DNA of 64,000 nt. Origin: Caulobacter sp. NIBR1757. GTDB lineage: Bacteria > Pseudomonadota > Alphaproteobacteria > Caulobacterales > Caulobacteraceae. The stretch is from the NCBI RefSeq assembly GCF_027912495.1, contig NZ_CP115463.1, forward strand, positions 2,802,501 to 2,866,500, given 5' to 3'. A program made the translations under genes and the position numbers. Of the stretch, positions 40,774 to 49,076 are shown one piece after another. Numbering within the stretch: the stretch's first letter is position 1; each line of letters begins with the position of its first letter. The notes under the pieces were generated by a model. That model had not been told where the DNA came from. It made no database searches and was given only the letters and a program-made list of their open reading frames with translations.

Positions 40774-41433
40774 CTACTCGGCAACGGCCGCCAAGGCGGG
40801 GGGCCAGAGCTGCGCCTCGACCTCGCGCCACAGGCCGCCGATCTCCAGGGCGGCGGCGCTATGGGGATCGACCTCCTGCACCGAACGCCCCTCGCCCACG
40901 GCCGTCTGATAGGCGATGCGGGCCCGCAGGCCGATGGGCATGATCGGGCGGCCCATGGCCGACAGCTGGGCCACCGTGTCGCCGACGCAGGCCATCTCGC
41001 GGCCGTTGCGGCGCGGCGGGGCCTGGTTGATGACGAAGGCGCCCCGCTTGCCGAAGCGGAGGACCAGCTCGGCGGTCTCCCGCACCGCCCGGACATCCAG
41101 GAAGCTGGGACGCAGGACCATCAGGCAGAAGTCGGCGCAGCGGACGGCTTCGGCCAGATCCTCGCTGGCTGAAGGGCTGGTGTCGATGATCATCAGGTCG
41201 CGGCCGGCCCGCTTGGCGGCCTGCTGGGTGGCGAACAGCGCCGGCGTTTTGGTCGAGAACACCACCGGGCCGCCGATCTGGCGCTCGCGCCGCCATTCCT
41301 GGGCCGAGCCCTGGCGGTCGCAGTCGGCCAGCAGGACGCCCTTGCCCGCCAGCCAGGCGGCCATGGCCAGGTGCAGCGAGACCGTGGTCTTGCCGGTGCC
41401 GCCTTTGCGGGACAGGACGGCCAGCGTCTTCAC
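40774..41433 (-). CDS. ParA family ATPase
   Basis: A 219-residue P-loop ATPase. The start (GTG at 41431-41433) runs straight into the deviant Walker A motif SRKGGTGKTTVSLHLA; VLLADCDRQGSAQEWRRER and DLMIIDTSPSASEDLAEAVRCADFCLMVLRPS are the A' and B motifs. VINQAPPRRN and IPIGLRARIAYQTAVGEGRSVQEV are typical C-terminal ParA features. No ParB is next to it, so it is not the chromosomal parAB pair; it may position another cargo. Located between flbY and an ABC-F gene, as a likely single gene. Confidence 0.9.
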   Translation of the reverse strand: MKTLAVLSRKGGTGKTTVSLHLAMAAWLAGKGVLLADCDRQGSAQEWRRERQIGGPVVFSTKTPALFATQQAAKRAGRDLMIIDTSPSASEDLAEAVRCADFCLMVLRPSFLDVRAVRETAELVLRFGKRGAFVINQAPPRRNGREMACVGDTVAQLSAMGRPIMPIGLRARIAYQTAVGEGRSVQEVDPHSAAALEIGGLWREVEAQLWPPALAAVAE

Positions 41434-41573
41434 GGACGCGCCCCGCCGGCGCGCGCGCCACGCGCCGCTTCAACGCCGGACATGATGAGTGTCTTGGACA
41501 AGGCCTACCCCCGAGGCTCCCGTAACACGACTATCCGACCATGCAACAGCGGCACAATCTGGGCCGGACGGTT

Positions 41574-43175
41574 TCATCGGCTCAAAATGGGCGCTCCAAT
41601 GACGATCCGGCGCTCGATGCCGATCCCCTCGAGGAAGGCCGGGTCATGGCTGACCACCAGCAGGGCGCCGTCATACCCGGACAGGGCCTGCTCGACCGCC
41701 TGCAGGGAGTCGAGGTCGAGGTGGTTGGTCGGTTCGTCGAGGATCAGCAGTTGCGGCGGCCGGTCCCCGGCCAGCACGCAGGCCAGGGCGGCGCGCAGGC
41801 GCTCGCCGCCACTCAGGGAACCGACGAGCTGGTCGGCGGCCGTGTTGCGGAACAGGAAGCGGGCCAGGGCGGCCTGGGCGGCGTTGCGGTCGGCGGCGGG
41901 GTTGAGGCGGCGGAAGGCCTCGAGGATGGTCTCGTCGTCGGCCAGCAGGTCGGTGCGCTGGTCGAGCATCAGGGCCGGGACCGGGCGGCGGACCGTCCCC
42001 GCCGTGGGCTCGAGTTGGCCGGCGGCGAGGCGGATCAGAGTGGTCTTGCCCCTGCCGTTGGGGCCGGTGATGGCGACCCGCTCGGGGCCGGTGAGGGTCA
42101 GGTCGAGGTGTTCGAACAGGGGCTCGCCGCCCGGCCAGGCGAAGGCGGCGTCCTCGACGGCGAGCACCAGCCGGCCGGCGGGCAGGCCGCTGGGCGGCAG
42201 GTCGAAGGCCAGGGCGCGGGTGCGCTCGACCCTGGCGCTGGCGGCCTCCAGCGCCTCGCGGGCCTCGCCCTGCTTGCGGTCGGCCAGGCGATCGACGCGG
42301 CCGGCGGTGGCCTCGGCCCGGCGTTTCTGGGCGCCGAGCAGGATCCTGGGCTCGCTGGCCCTGGCGGCGAACTTGCGGCCGCCGGCGTCGCGCTGGTCCT
42401 GGCGCTCGCGGGCGGCCTGGGCCTCGCGCCGGACGCGGGCAGCCTCGCGGGCGGCGACATCGAGATCGCGCATCGCGGCGGCCGCCTCCTCGGCCTTGCG
42501 GATCGCATAGAGGCTGTAGCCGCCGCCGTAGATCCTGGCCCCCAGCGGCGAGAGCTCGACGATGCGGTCCATCTCCTCCAGCAGGGCGCGGTCGTGGCTG
42601 ACCACCAGGGCCCCGCCCTTCCAGCGGCGCAGGACGTCGGCGACCAGGGCGCGGGCCCCGGCGTCGAGGTTGTTGGTCGGCTCGTCGAGCAGGATGACGT
42701 CAGGCTCGGCCAGCAGGACGGCGGCCAGGGCGGCGCGGGTGGCCTGGCCGCCGCTGAGGGAGACGGCGGGGCGGTCCGGGGCGAGGCCGGCGAGGCCCAC
42801 CTCGGCCAGGGCCTGATCGAGGCGGGCCGGCAGGCTCCAGTCGGCCTCGGCGAAATCGGCCTCGCTCCCCGCCCCGCTCTCGATGCGGGCCAGGCGGGCC
42901 AGCGCCTCCTCGACGCCGAGCAGGCCGGCGAGGCTGGCGGCGGGATCGGGCTGCAGCGCCTGGCGCAGGACAGCGAGGCGGCCGTCGATGCTGATGGTCC
43001 CGGCGCGCGGCGGCGCCTCCCCGGCGATCAGGCGCAACAGGGTGGTCTTGCCGACGCCGTTGCGGCCGACGAGCCCGGTGCGCTCGCGGCCGATGGCCAG
43101 GGTCAGATTGTCGAAAAGGAGCCGGCCGTCAGGGGCGGCGGCGGAGACGGAATCCAGGGTGATCAGGGCGGACAT
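41574..43175 (-). CDS. ABC-F family ATPase
   Basis: A 533-residue soluble protein with two ABC domains. Walker A: GRNGVGKTT and GPNGRGKTT; signatures LSGGQATRAALAAVLL and LSGGERLRAALACVL; Walker B VILLDEPTNNLD and LLILDEPTNHLDLDS; H-switches SHD in each. The inter-domain linker (AAREAARVRREAQAARERQDQRD) is the P-site tRNA interaction motif. Such proteins act on ribosomes as translation factors or resistance proteins. The antibiotic-resistance type cannot be separated from housekeeping forms here. Monocistronic by appearance. Confidence 0.93.
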   Translation of the reverse strand: MSALITLDSVSAAAPDGRLLFDNLTLAIGRERTGLVGRNGVGKTTLLRLIAGEAPPRAGTISIDGRLAVLRQALQPDPAASLAGLLGVEEALARLARIESGAGSEADFAEADWSLPARLDQALAEVGLAGLAPDRPAVSLSGGQATRAALAAVLLAEPDVILLDEPTNNLDAGARALVADVLRRWKGGALVVSHDRALLEEMDRIVELSPLGARIYGGGYSLYAIRKAEEAAAAMRDLDVAAREAARVRREAQAARERQDQRDAGGRKFAARASEPRILLGAQKRRAEATAGRVDRLADRKQGEAREALEAASARVERTRALAFDLPPSGLPAGRLVLAVEDAAFAWPGGEPLFEHLDLTLTGPERVAITGPNGRGKTTLIRLAAGQLEPTAGTVRRPVPALMLDQRTDLLADDETILEAFRRLNPAADRNAAQAALARFLFRNTAADQLVGSLSGGERLRAALACVLAGDRPPQLLILDEPTNHLDLDSLQAVEQALSGYDGALLVVSHDPAFLEGIGIERRIVIGAPILSR

Positions 43176-43380
43176 GGGCGCTCACGGCGGGAGAGGCGTT
43201 CAGGGCGAAACGGGGGTCCGTCGCGATGATCAAGGCGCTCTCCAGCTCGTGCGGCGGGGTTGCCGGCTTGGCGGCGGATATAGGACCGGCCCTACGCGGG
43301 CGCAAATGAAAGCGCAGCAAGGATCGGAGTGTCGGCGAGGCGCGGGACAGCGAGAACGGCGGCAACAAGGAGATCTCTTC

Positions 43381-43848
43381 ATGCCCTTCACCATCACCGG
43401 CCTGTCCCCCGAACCGTTCCGGCCGCTGTTCGGCCTCAGCGACGCCGCCCTCGCCGAACAGGGCGTGATCCGCGTGCACATCGACGCCCCCGCCAGCGCC
43501 CCCTGCCGCATCACCCTGCAAGACGCCGAGCCCGGCGAGACTGTCCTGCTGCTGAACCACGAGCACCTCCCCGTCGACACGCCGTACCGCAGCCGTCACG
43601 CCATCTACGTCCGCGAGATCGCCCAGGAGACGGCAGTGATCACGGATGCCCTGCCCCTCGCGCTGGAGCGCCGGCTGCTGGCGATCCGCGCCTTCGACGG
43701 CGACGACATGATGGTCGAGGCCGAGGTCGTCGAGGGGCGCGAGGCGGCGCCGCTGATCGAAGCCTGGCTGGCAGACGAGAAGGTCGCCTACCTGCACGCC
43801 CACTATGCCCGGCGGGGCTGTTTCGCGGCGCGGATCGACCGCTGCTGA
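43381..43848 (+). CDS. DUF1203 family protein
   Basis: A 155-residue protein fitting the DUF1203 family: FTITGLSPEPFRPLFGLSDAALAEQGVIRVHIDAPASAPCRITLQDAEPGETVLLLNHEHLPVDTPYRSRHAIYVREIA is the conserved start, followed by LLAIRAFDGDDMMVEAEVVEG and YLHAHYARRGCFAARIDR. Two cysteines (APC, GC) and several histidines are conserved by family and may bind metal; the function is not known. AAGGAG precedes the ATG. Confidence 0.88.
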   Translation: MPFTITGLSPEPFRPLFGLSDAALAEQGVIRVHIDAPASAPCRITLQDAEPGETVLLLNHEHLPVDTPYRSRHAIYVREIAQETAVITDALPLALERRLLAIRAFDGDDMMVEAEVVEGREAAPLIEAWLADEKVAYLHAHYARRGCFAARIDRC

Positions 43849-43939
43849 CTATCGAAGCGGCGTCCGATTGTACCACCGTCGGATCGACCTACAAAAAAGG
43901 GGCATGCAGCGGTCGAAAAGCGGCGAAACCCTTATTCCG

Positions 43940-44094
43940 TTGGCTTCCGCGTGGGTCGGCGCCTTGAGGATGTAGCCTGAACCGTAGCCCTGGCGTGGGT
44001 CGAGTGTCAGCAAATGTCGCCCGGTTTGCGCCCGCGCCGACCTACAGATTCACCGCAGGGACAGCGCGCCCATTTTGGGTCGATTTTGATATGT
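43940..44094. repeat. IS-flanking dispersed repeat, copy 2 (homologous to 7576-7740)
   Basis: In reverse complement this stretch aligns with the sequence beyond IS copy 1 (shared ATCTGTAGGTCG, CGACATT, GACACTCGACC, ACATCC, CGACCCACG). Between it and the DUF1203 gene (43849-43939) is another CGACCTAC motif. No gene is seen. Confidence 0.6.
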
Positions 44095-44155
44095 CTAGGC
44101 TGTAGGGACGATTTAGGATTCCCATGGATTCCGGGTTCTGATTCAAAGCTGCTTT

Positions 44156-44569
44156 TTGGAGGCGGCCTTGGAAGGCGAGGTTCTGCGGGACGATCAGTGG
44201 GCTCGGATCGAGCCGTTTGTGCCAGGTGGGCGCAAGGGCAAGCGGGGCCCGCGCAGCAACGGGCGTCTGTTCATCGACGCCCTGTTGTGGATGGCCCGTT
44301 CGGGGGCCCGGTGGAAGGATCTGCCCGAGCGCTTTGGGCCCGTTGAACGAGCCAAGAAGCGATACTACCGGTGGGTCGAGAAGGGCGTGCTGGACAAGAT
44401 CTTTGCGGCGGTGGCGGCGGACCCTGACCTGGAATGGGTGATGCTCGACGCCACGGTCATTCGGGCCCACGCCCAAGCCGCTGGAGCGCGGCGAAAAAGG
44501 GGGGCCCGGACGCCCAGGCGCTTGGCCGTTCTCGCGGCGGATTCGGCACCAAAATCCACGCCGGCGTAG
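44156..44569 (+). CDS. IS5-family transposase, N-terminal frame (OrfA), copy 2
   Basis: Same 137-residue protein as in copy 1: DNA-binding region, then the first DDE Asp (D98 in MLDATV). An AAAAAGGGGGG run at 44494-44504 offers a -1 slip (in-frame codons CGA AAA AGG), after which reading continues in OrfB. Confidence 0.92.
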   Translation: MEAALEGEVLRDDQWARIEPFVPGGRKGKRGPRSNGRLFIDALLWMARSGARWKDLPERFGPVERAKKRYYRWVEKGVLDKIFAAVAADPDLEWVMLDATVIRAHAQAAGARRKRGARTPRRLAVLAADSAPKSTPA

Positions 44570-44928
44570 ACGCCCTGGGTCTGCCGATCCGGCTGATGCT
44601 CGGCCCAGGACAGCAGAATGACGTGGCTCCGGCCAGCGATCTGATCGACGGACTGGCCGCCCAGCATCTCATCGCCGACAAGGCCTATGACTCCCACCCC
44701 CTCTACGCGAAGGTCATCGAGCAAGGTGGTGATCCGGTCGTGCCGCCGCGCCGCAATCGCCTGCGCAAGCACAGCTACGACAAGGACATCTATAAAGAGC
44801 GCAACCGCATCGAGCGCTTCTTCAGCCGCATCAAGCACTGCCGGCGCATCGCCACCCGCTACGACAAGCTCGCCCAAACCTTCATGGGCTTCGTAAAGCT
44901 CGCCTGCATCATGCTCTGGCTCAAATGA
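44434..44928 (+). CDS. IS5-family transposase, C-terminal catalytic frame (OrfB), copy 2
   Basis: Same 164-residue protein as in copy 1, with Asp82 in ADKAYDS and Glu127 in NRIERFF completing the DDE triad. No disruption; transposition-competent by inspection. Confidence 0.92.
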   Translation: MGDARRHGHSGPRPSRWSAAKKGGPDAQALGRSRGGFGTKIHAGVDALGLPIRLMLGPGQQNDVAPASDLIDGLAAQHLIADKAYDSHPLYAKVIEQGGDPVVPPRRNRLRKHSYDKDIYKERNRIERFFSRIKHCRRIATRYDKLAQTFMGFVKLACIMLWLK

Positions 44929-45007
44929 TTAAATCGTCCCTACAGCCTAGACATATTCATCCAGCGCAGCCTCCTGACAGGCTGAAATCCGGACGCTAAA
45001 CTGCCCG

Positions 45008-46144
45008 ATGACCTCGACTTCCGAGACCGGCGCCGATCTCTCCAACTGGCGCAACAGCCCGTTCAATCGCTGGGCCTTCCGCAACATCGACGCGCTGATG
45101 CCGACCGCCCCGATCTGGGCCGGGTCGGCCTGGGAGTTGCCGGCTGGACAGGCCGGGGCGCTGGACGGATTCGCGCTCAAGGCCGGCGGGCAGACGCTGT
45201 CGCTGGAGACGGTGCTGGCGGCGACGGCGACCGACGGGATGGTGGTGCTGAAGAGCGGCCGGGTGGTGTTCGAGACCTATGCCAACGGGCTGCAGGCGCA
45301 CGACCGGCATATCCTGATGTCGGCGAGCAAGTCAGTGGTCGGGCTGCTGGTCGGGGCGCTGGTGGGCCAGGGGGTGCTGGATATCGCCGCGCCGGTGACC
45401 GCCTATCTGCCGGAGATGGCCGGCGGGCCCTATGCCGGGGCGACCTTGCGCCAGCTGCTCGACATGCGGGCCGGGGTGCAGCTGAGCATCGAACAACAGC
45501 ACGCCTATGGCCTGGCGAGCGGCTGGGAGCCGCTCGCGGCCGGCGAGACGACGCAGGGGCTGCGGGCCTTCCTGGCCGGGCTGCAGGGGCCGGCGGCGGT
45601 GCATGGCGGGCCGTTCGCCTATGTCTCGGCCAATACCGACCTGATGGGCTGGGTCATCGAGCGGGCGTCGGGGCGGGCGTTCTCGAATCTGGTCAGCGAG
45701 CTGTTGTGGGCGCCGGCCGGGGCGGAGGACGACGGCGCCGTCACCCTGGACGTCGCCGGCTCGCCACGCGCCACCGGCGGCATCTGCGCGACAGTGCGGG
45801 ACTTCGCCCGGCTGGGCCAGCGGGTGGTCGAGGACGACCCGATGATCCCGACGGCCTGGATCGAAGACATCGCCACCGGCGGCGACGCCGAGGCCTGGCG
45901 GCAGGGCGAGTTCGCCCGGGCGTTCGGCGGCATGACCATGCGCTATCGCAGCGGCTGGTATGTCATCGACGACGCGCCGCAGGTGCTGTTCGCCATGGGC
46001 ATACATGGGCAGAACCTGTTCCTCGACCGGGCGAACGACATCGTCGTGGCCAAGGTTTCATCTCTGAACGACGCCATCGACGGGCGGGCCATGGGCCTCA
46101 ACCACCTGATGTTCAACGAGATCCGGCGGCTGTTGCTCAGCTGA
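45008..46144 (+). CDS. serine hydrolase, beta-lactamase class C / 6-aminohexanoate-dimer hydrolase-like
   Basis: A 378-residue cytosolic protein (no signal peptide) of the SxxK penicillin-recognising fold. Nucleophile motif SASKSVVGLLVGALVGQG (Ser about residue 106), Y-x-N motif in FAYVSANTDLMGWV, and the third box near GIHGQNLFLDRANDIVVAKVSS. The region DMRAGVQLSIEQ is the usual omega-like segment. Family members hydrolyse esters, amides or nylon oligomers. It starts 58 bases after IS copy 2, so its own promoter has been cut from upstream sequences or is provided by the IS end. It overlaps the TetR gene by 8 bases at its end. Confidence 0.88.
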   Translation: MTSTSETGADLSNWRNSPFNRWAFRNIDALMPTAPIWAGSAWELPAGQAGALDGFALKAGGQTLSLETVLAATATDGMVVLKSGRVVFETYANGLQAHDRHILMSASKSVVGLLVGALVGQGVLDIAAPVTAYLPEMAGGPYAGATLRQLLDMRAGVQLSIEQQHAYGLASGWEPLAAGETTQGLRAFLAGLQGPAAVHGGPFAYVSANTDLMGWVIERASGRAFSNLVSELLWAPAGAEDDGAVTLDVAGSPRATGGICATVRDFARLGQRVVEDDPMIPTAWIEDIATGGDAEAWRQGEFARAFGGMTMRYRSGWYVIDDAPQVLFAMGIHGQNLFLDRANDIVVAKVSSLNDAIDGRAMGLNHLMFNEIRRLLLS

Positions 46145-46706
46145 TGTCGGCAAGCGCCGCCAGGGCTTCGGCGGCGGCCAGGACCGGGGCCTCGGAGCGC
46201 TCGGCGCGGGCGAGGATCAGCGAGCCTTCCAGGTTGGTGATGGCCAGCAGGGCCAGACGGCCTGCCGCCTCTTCGCCAAGCCCGCCGGCCGCCAGCCGCG
46301 CGGCCATCTCGCCGCGCCAGGCGGCGTAGACCGCCCGGGCCGCCGCCGCGATCTCGTCGTCCTGCGCCGCCTGTTCCAGGACCACCGAGGCGATGGGCGA
46401 GCCGTCGCGGAAGCCGGAGGCGCGCAGCCAGGCGGCCATCAGCCGCGCGTATTCCCGCAGGAAGTCGCCAGGCCTTTCCCCCGCCGGCAAGGCCGCGATC
46501 GTCGCCCGCACCGTCTCGCCCGCCGCCGTCACCGCCGCCGCCCCGATGGCCGCCTTGCCGGCCGGGAAGTAGTGGTAGACCGAGCCCTTGGGCGCGCCGC
46601 TGGCCTCGACGATCTGGGCAAGGCCGGTGGCGGCGTAGCCCTGGCGCCGGAACAGGCGCACGGCGGCGGCGACGATGGCCTGGCGATGTTTCGGCTTGGC
46701 GGACAT
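46137..46706 (-). CDS. TetR family transcriptional regulator (LmrA/YxaF type)
   Basis: A 189-residue repressor with an N-terminal helix-turn-helix (RQAIVAAAVRLFRRQGYAATGLAQIVEASGAPKGSVYHYFPAGKAAI) and a C-terminal ligand-binding domain whose pattern (LEQAAQDDEIAAAARAVYAAWRGEMAARLAAGGL) fits the LmrA/YxaF subfamily. It is divergent from the thioesterase gene, and a TAGACCGGTCTA palindrome lies in the 46-base gap between the two starts. It probably represses both itself and the thioesterase until a small hydrophobic inducer binds. Confidence 0.9.
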   Translation of the reverse strand: MSAKPKHRQAIVAAAVRLFRRQGYAATGLAQIVEASGAPKGSVYHYFPAGKAAIGAAAVTAAGETVRATIAALPAGERPGDFLREYARLMAAWLRASGFRDGSPIASVVLEQAAQDDEIAAAARAVYAAWRGEMAARLAAGGLGEEAAGRLALLAITNLEGSLILARAERSEAPVLAAAEALAALADIS

Positions 46707-46739
46707 GGCTTGCGGTCCCGGGCGTTCTCATAAACTATA

Positions 46740-46751
46740 TAGACCGGTCTA
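46740..46751. promoter_or_regulatory. TetR operator TAGACCGGTCTA
   Basis: A perfect 12-bp palindrome, of the TAGACC...GGTCTA type known for LmrA/YxaF repressors. It is placed 1 base before the ATG (46753) of the thioesterase gene and 34 bases before the TetR start. Confidence 0.7.
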
Positions 46752-46752
46752 A

Positions 46753-47184
46753 ATGAAAGTTGAACCGATGCAAACGCCAGAAGGCTTTGAACCCCACTTC
46801 CGCAAGAGCGGCCTGACCGATCCCTGGGAGCCGATCTTCAGCAAGGTCGTCCCCGGCGAGGCGGTGATCCTGGGGCTGCGCATCGGCCCGGCCCATGCCA
46901 ACAGCCGGGGGCTGGCGCACGGCGGCCTGATCGCCGCCCTGGCCGACAACGCCATGGGCCTGTCCTGTATCGAACAGGCCGGGCGGGAGACGGTTTCCGG
47001 CCTGCTGACCGCCAGCATGACCACCGACTATGTCGGCGTCGCCAAGCTGGGTCAGTGGCTGGAGTTCACCACAAGCTTCGTGAAGATCGGCAAATCGATC
47101 TGCTTCGCCCAGTGCTTCGTCACCTCCGACGGCAAGCCCTGCGCCCGCGCCAATGCAACCTTCTCGGTGGCTCGCGCCGCATGA
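46753..47184 (+). CDS. PaaI-like hotdog-fold thioesterase
   Basis: A 143-residue thioesterase. FRKSGLTDPWEPIFSKVVPGEAVILGLRIGPAHANSRGLAHGGLIAALADNAMGL contains the hotdog helix and the PaaI-type motif N-x-x-G-x-x-H-G-G (NSRGLAHGG) with the catalytic Asp/Asn in the following helix (ADNAMG). It hydrolyses acyl- or aryl-CoA esters. ATG 46753 lies next to the operator without SD, so translation may be leaderless, or begin at 46768 (MQTPEG). It stands directly upstream of the KAS III-like operon in the same direction; a separate promoter lies between. Confidence 0.9.
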   Translation: MKVEPMQTPEGFEPHFRKSGLTDPWEPIFSKVVPGEAVILGLRIGPAHANSRGLAHGGLIAALADNAMGLSCIEQAGRETVSGLLTASMTTDYVGVAKLGQWLEFTTSFVKIGKSICFAQCFVTSDGKPCARANATFSVARAA

Positions 47185-47193
47185 TACAACCGC

Positions 47194-47227
47194 TTGACGG
47201 TGTGAGCGAATGTGAGTAAACGCTCAC
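47194..47227 (+). promoter_or_regulatory. promoter and operator of the KAS III-like operon
   Basis: TTGACG (47194-47199), 17 bases, TAAACG (47217-47222). A palindrome GTGAGCG-N12-CGCTCAC (47202-47208 and 47221-47227) covers spacer and -10, with an inner GTGAG at 47212. This suggests a TetR-like repressor blocking the promoter. The ATG of the first gene is at 47248. Confidence 0.55.
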
Positions 47228-47247
47228 TTCCGTCTGTGGAGTGCGTC

Positions 47248-48387
47248 ATGTCTGGCCTGCGGGATGTCTATATCACCGGAACCGGCGCGTACCTGCCGGG
47301 GCCGCCCATCGGGGTCGGAGAGATCGAGAACCACATCGGACGGATCGGCGGGCGGGCGTCCGCCGTCGGCCGCCGGGCGCTTCGCTGGAACGGCATCGAG
47401 ACCCGCCACTACGCGCTCGACGCCGAGGGACAGCCGCAGCACAGCAATGCGGGGATGACCGCGCAGTCGGTCCGCAACGCGTTGGACGACGCGGGCCTGG
47501 GGCTGGACGCGCTGGACTATCTGGCTGCGGCGACCACCCAGGGCGACCTGCTGGTTCCGGGGCATGCCGCGGCGGTGCATGGCGACCTCGCGTGTCAGCC
47601 CCTGGAGATCGCCAGCTTCCAGTCGGTCTGCGCCTCGTCGCTGATGGCGGCCAAGAGCGCCTGGCTGCAGGTCAGGGCCGGCGAGGCGGAGGTCGCCGCC
47701 GCCTGCGCCGGGGAGTTCTCGTCGCGCTGGTTTCGCCCAAGCTTTTACGAGGGCACGGCCCTGGTCGACGCCAAGGGGCGGCTGGCCATGGAGGCCGATT
47801 TCCTGCGCTTCACCCTGTCGGACGGGGCCGGCGCGGTGATCATGGAACCCCGGCCCCGGCCGGACGGGCTGAGCCTCAAGGTCGAGTGGCTGGACCTGAA
47901 GTCGATGGCCGGTCAGTTCGAGACCTGCATGTGGGCGGGCGCCACCGTGGAGGAGCGGACCTCTCCCCTCGCCGGCTGGTCCCATGCCGGGCCCGAGGCC
48001 GCCCATGCGGACGGCGCGATCGCCCTGCTGCAGGACTTCGAGCTTCTGAAGGTGATCATTCGCGGCTGGGTCGGAAACTGGCTGGAGAAGGTCGACAGCG
48101 GCCGCATCGATCCGGCGCGGGTCGACCACCTGCTCTGCCACTACTCGGCCAGATCGCTGCGCGAGGAGATCGTTTCGCTGCTGCAGAGGACGCAGGCCAT
48201 GATCCCCGAGGAGAAGTGGTTCAGCAACCTGGCCACCGTCGGCAACATCGGCTCGGCGTCGATCTGGGTCATGCTGGACGCCTTCATGCGGTCCGGCAAA
48301 GCCCGGCCGGGCGAGAAGGTGCTTTGCATCGTGCCGGAAAGCGGGCGGGCAATGATCGGTTTCATGATGCTTGAGGTGGTGGGATGA
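47248..48387 (+). CDS. beta-ketoacyl-ACP synthase III-like enzyme
   Basis: A 379-residue thiolase-fold condensing enzyme. VYITGTGAYLPGPPIGVGEIENHIGRI begins the family, with catalytic Cys128 (SFQSVCASSLMAA), His298 (HLLCHYSARS) and Asn333 (TVGNIGSASIW) all present, so it should catalyse a decarboxylating or non-decarboxylating Claisen condensation or acyl transfer. The sequence differs from housekeeping FabH (longer, with an extra EERTSPLAGWSHAGPEAAHADGA insertion), resembling pathway-specific KAS III. First gene of a three-gene operon; overlaps the next by 4 bases (ATGA). GTGGAG lies before the ATG at 47248. Confidence 0.88.
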   Translation: MSGLRDVYITGTGAYLPGPPIGVGEIENHIGRIGGRASAVGRRALRWNGIETRHYALDAEGQPQHSNAGMTAQSVRNALDDAGLGLDALDYLAAATTQGDLLVPGHAAAVHGDLACQPLEIASFQSVCASSLMAAKSAWLQVRAGEAEVAAACAGEFSSRWFRPSFYEGTALVDAKGRLAMEADFLRFTLSDGAGAVIMEPRPRPDGLSLKVEWLDLKSMAGQFETCMWAGATVEERTSPLAGWSHAGPEAAHADGAIALLQDFELLKVIIRGWVGNWLEKVDSGRIDPARVDHLLCHYSARSLREEIVSLLQRTQAMIPEEKWFSNLATVGNIGSASIWVMLDAFMRSGKARPGEKVLCIVPESGRAMIGFMMLEVVG

Positions 48388-49076
48388 GCGCGACAGCCCT
48401 GCAGACGTCCGACCAGGAAGACGCCGTCGCGCGCACCCTTCGCCGTCTGGCCATCGTCTTCACCGATTTCGAGGCGCGGCTGGAGCAGACGCCGCTGATC
48501 CGGAAGCTGACCCGCGGCCGGTTCGAGCAGGCGGACTATCTGGCCTTCCTCGCCAACCTGCGTCAGCAGGTGAAGGACGGCGCCCTGTGGATGTCGCGCG
48601 CCGCCTCGAACGTCGATGACGGCCATCTCGAGCTGCGCTCGACGCTGATGCGTCACGCCGTCACCGAGCACCGGGACTTCCGCCTGCTGGAAGCCGATTT
48701 CGTGGCCGCCGGCGGCGCGCTGCAGACCATCCGCGAGACGCCCAAGAACGTCGGGTCCGAGGCGCTGTCGGCCTGGATGTTCCACGAGGCCTCGAAGGCC
48801 AACCCCTTTGGCCTGCTGGGCGCGATGTTCATCATCGAGGGGCTTGGGTCGGCCAAGGCGACCAGCTGGGGCCGGGCGGCCCAGAGCCGCCTGTCGCTGC
48901 CGGACGAGGCGGTGCGGTTCCTGCTGTACCACGGGGAAAACGACGCCGAGCATATCAAGGAGTTCGACGCCATGCTGCGCATGGTGCTGCCCGACCCGGT
49001 CGTGGAGGCGCGCATCGTCCGCTGCGCCGAGGTGACGGCCCGGCTTTATGCGCTTCAGATCGAGGAAGTCCTTTGA
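48384..49076 (+). CDS. heme-oxygenase-like diiron enzyme (HDO/iron-containing redox enzyme type)
   Basis: A 230-residue all-helical protein. The last metal-binding helix has HGENDAEH (His183, Asp187, His190), the HxxxDxxH motif of HDO enzymes such as UndA and SznF. Likely further ligands are Glu152 (FIIEGLG) and residues in HAVTEHRDFRLLEADF (Glu95, His96, Glu104). HDO enzymes use Fe2 and O2 for decarboxylation, desaturation or N-oxygenation of fatty acids or amino acids. It is coupled to the KAS III-like gene upstream (ATGA) and to the next gene by TTGA. The substrate is not visible; an acyl chain produced by the synthase is a natural guess. Confidence 0.85.
   Translation: MSATALQTSDQEDAVARTLRRLAIVFTDFEARLEQTPLIRKLTRGRFEQADYLAFLANLRQQVKDGALWMSRAASNVDDGHLELRSTLMRHAVTEHRDFRLLEADFVAAGGALQTIRETPKNVGSEALSAWMFHEASKANPFGLLGAMFIIEGLGSAKATSWGRAAQSRLSLPDEAVRFLLYHGENDAEHIKEFDAMLRMVLPDPVVEARIVRCAEVTARLYALQIEEVL

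Larger units (their letters stand above)
44095..44950 (+). mobile_element. IS5-family (IS427-like) insertion sequence, copy 2, with CTAG target duplication
   Basis: Body 44099-44946 (848 bp) with perfect 17-bp ends GCTGTAGGGACGATTTA and CTAG duplications at 44095-44098 and 44947-44950. Both transposase frames read on the plus strand, inverse to copy 1, and translate to the same proteins. Flanks: GATATGT on the left, ACATATTCATCC on the right, again the two halves of an ATATGTCTAGACATAT palindrome. Confidence 0.95.
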
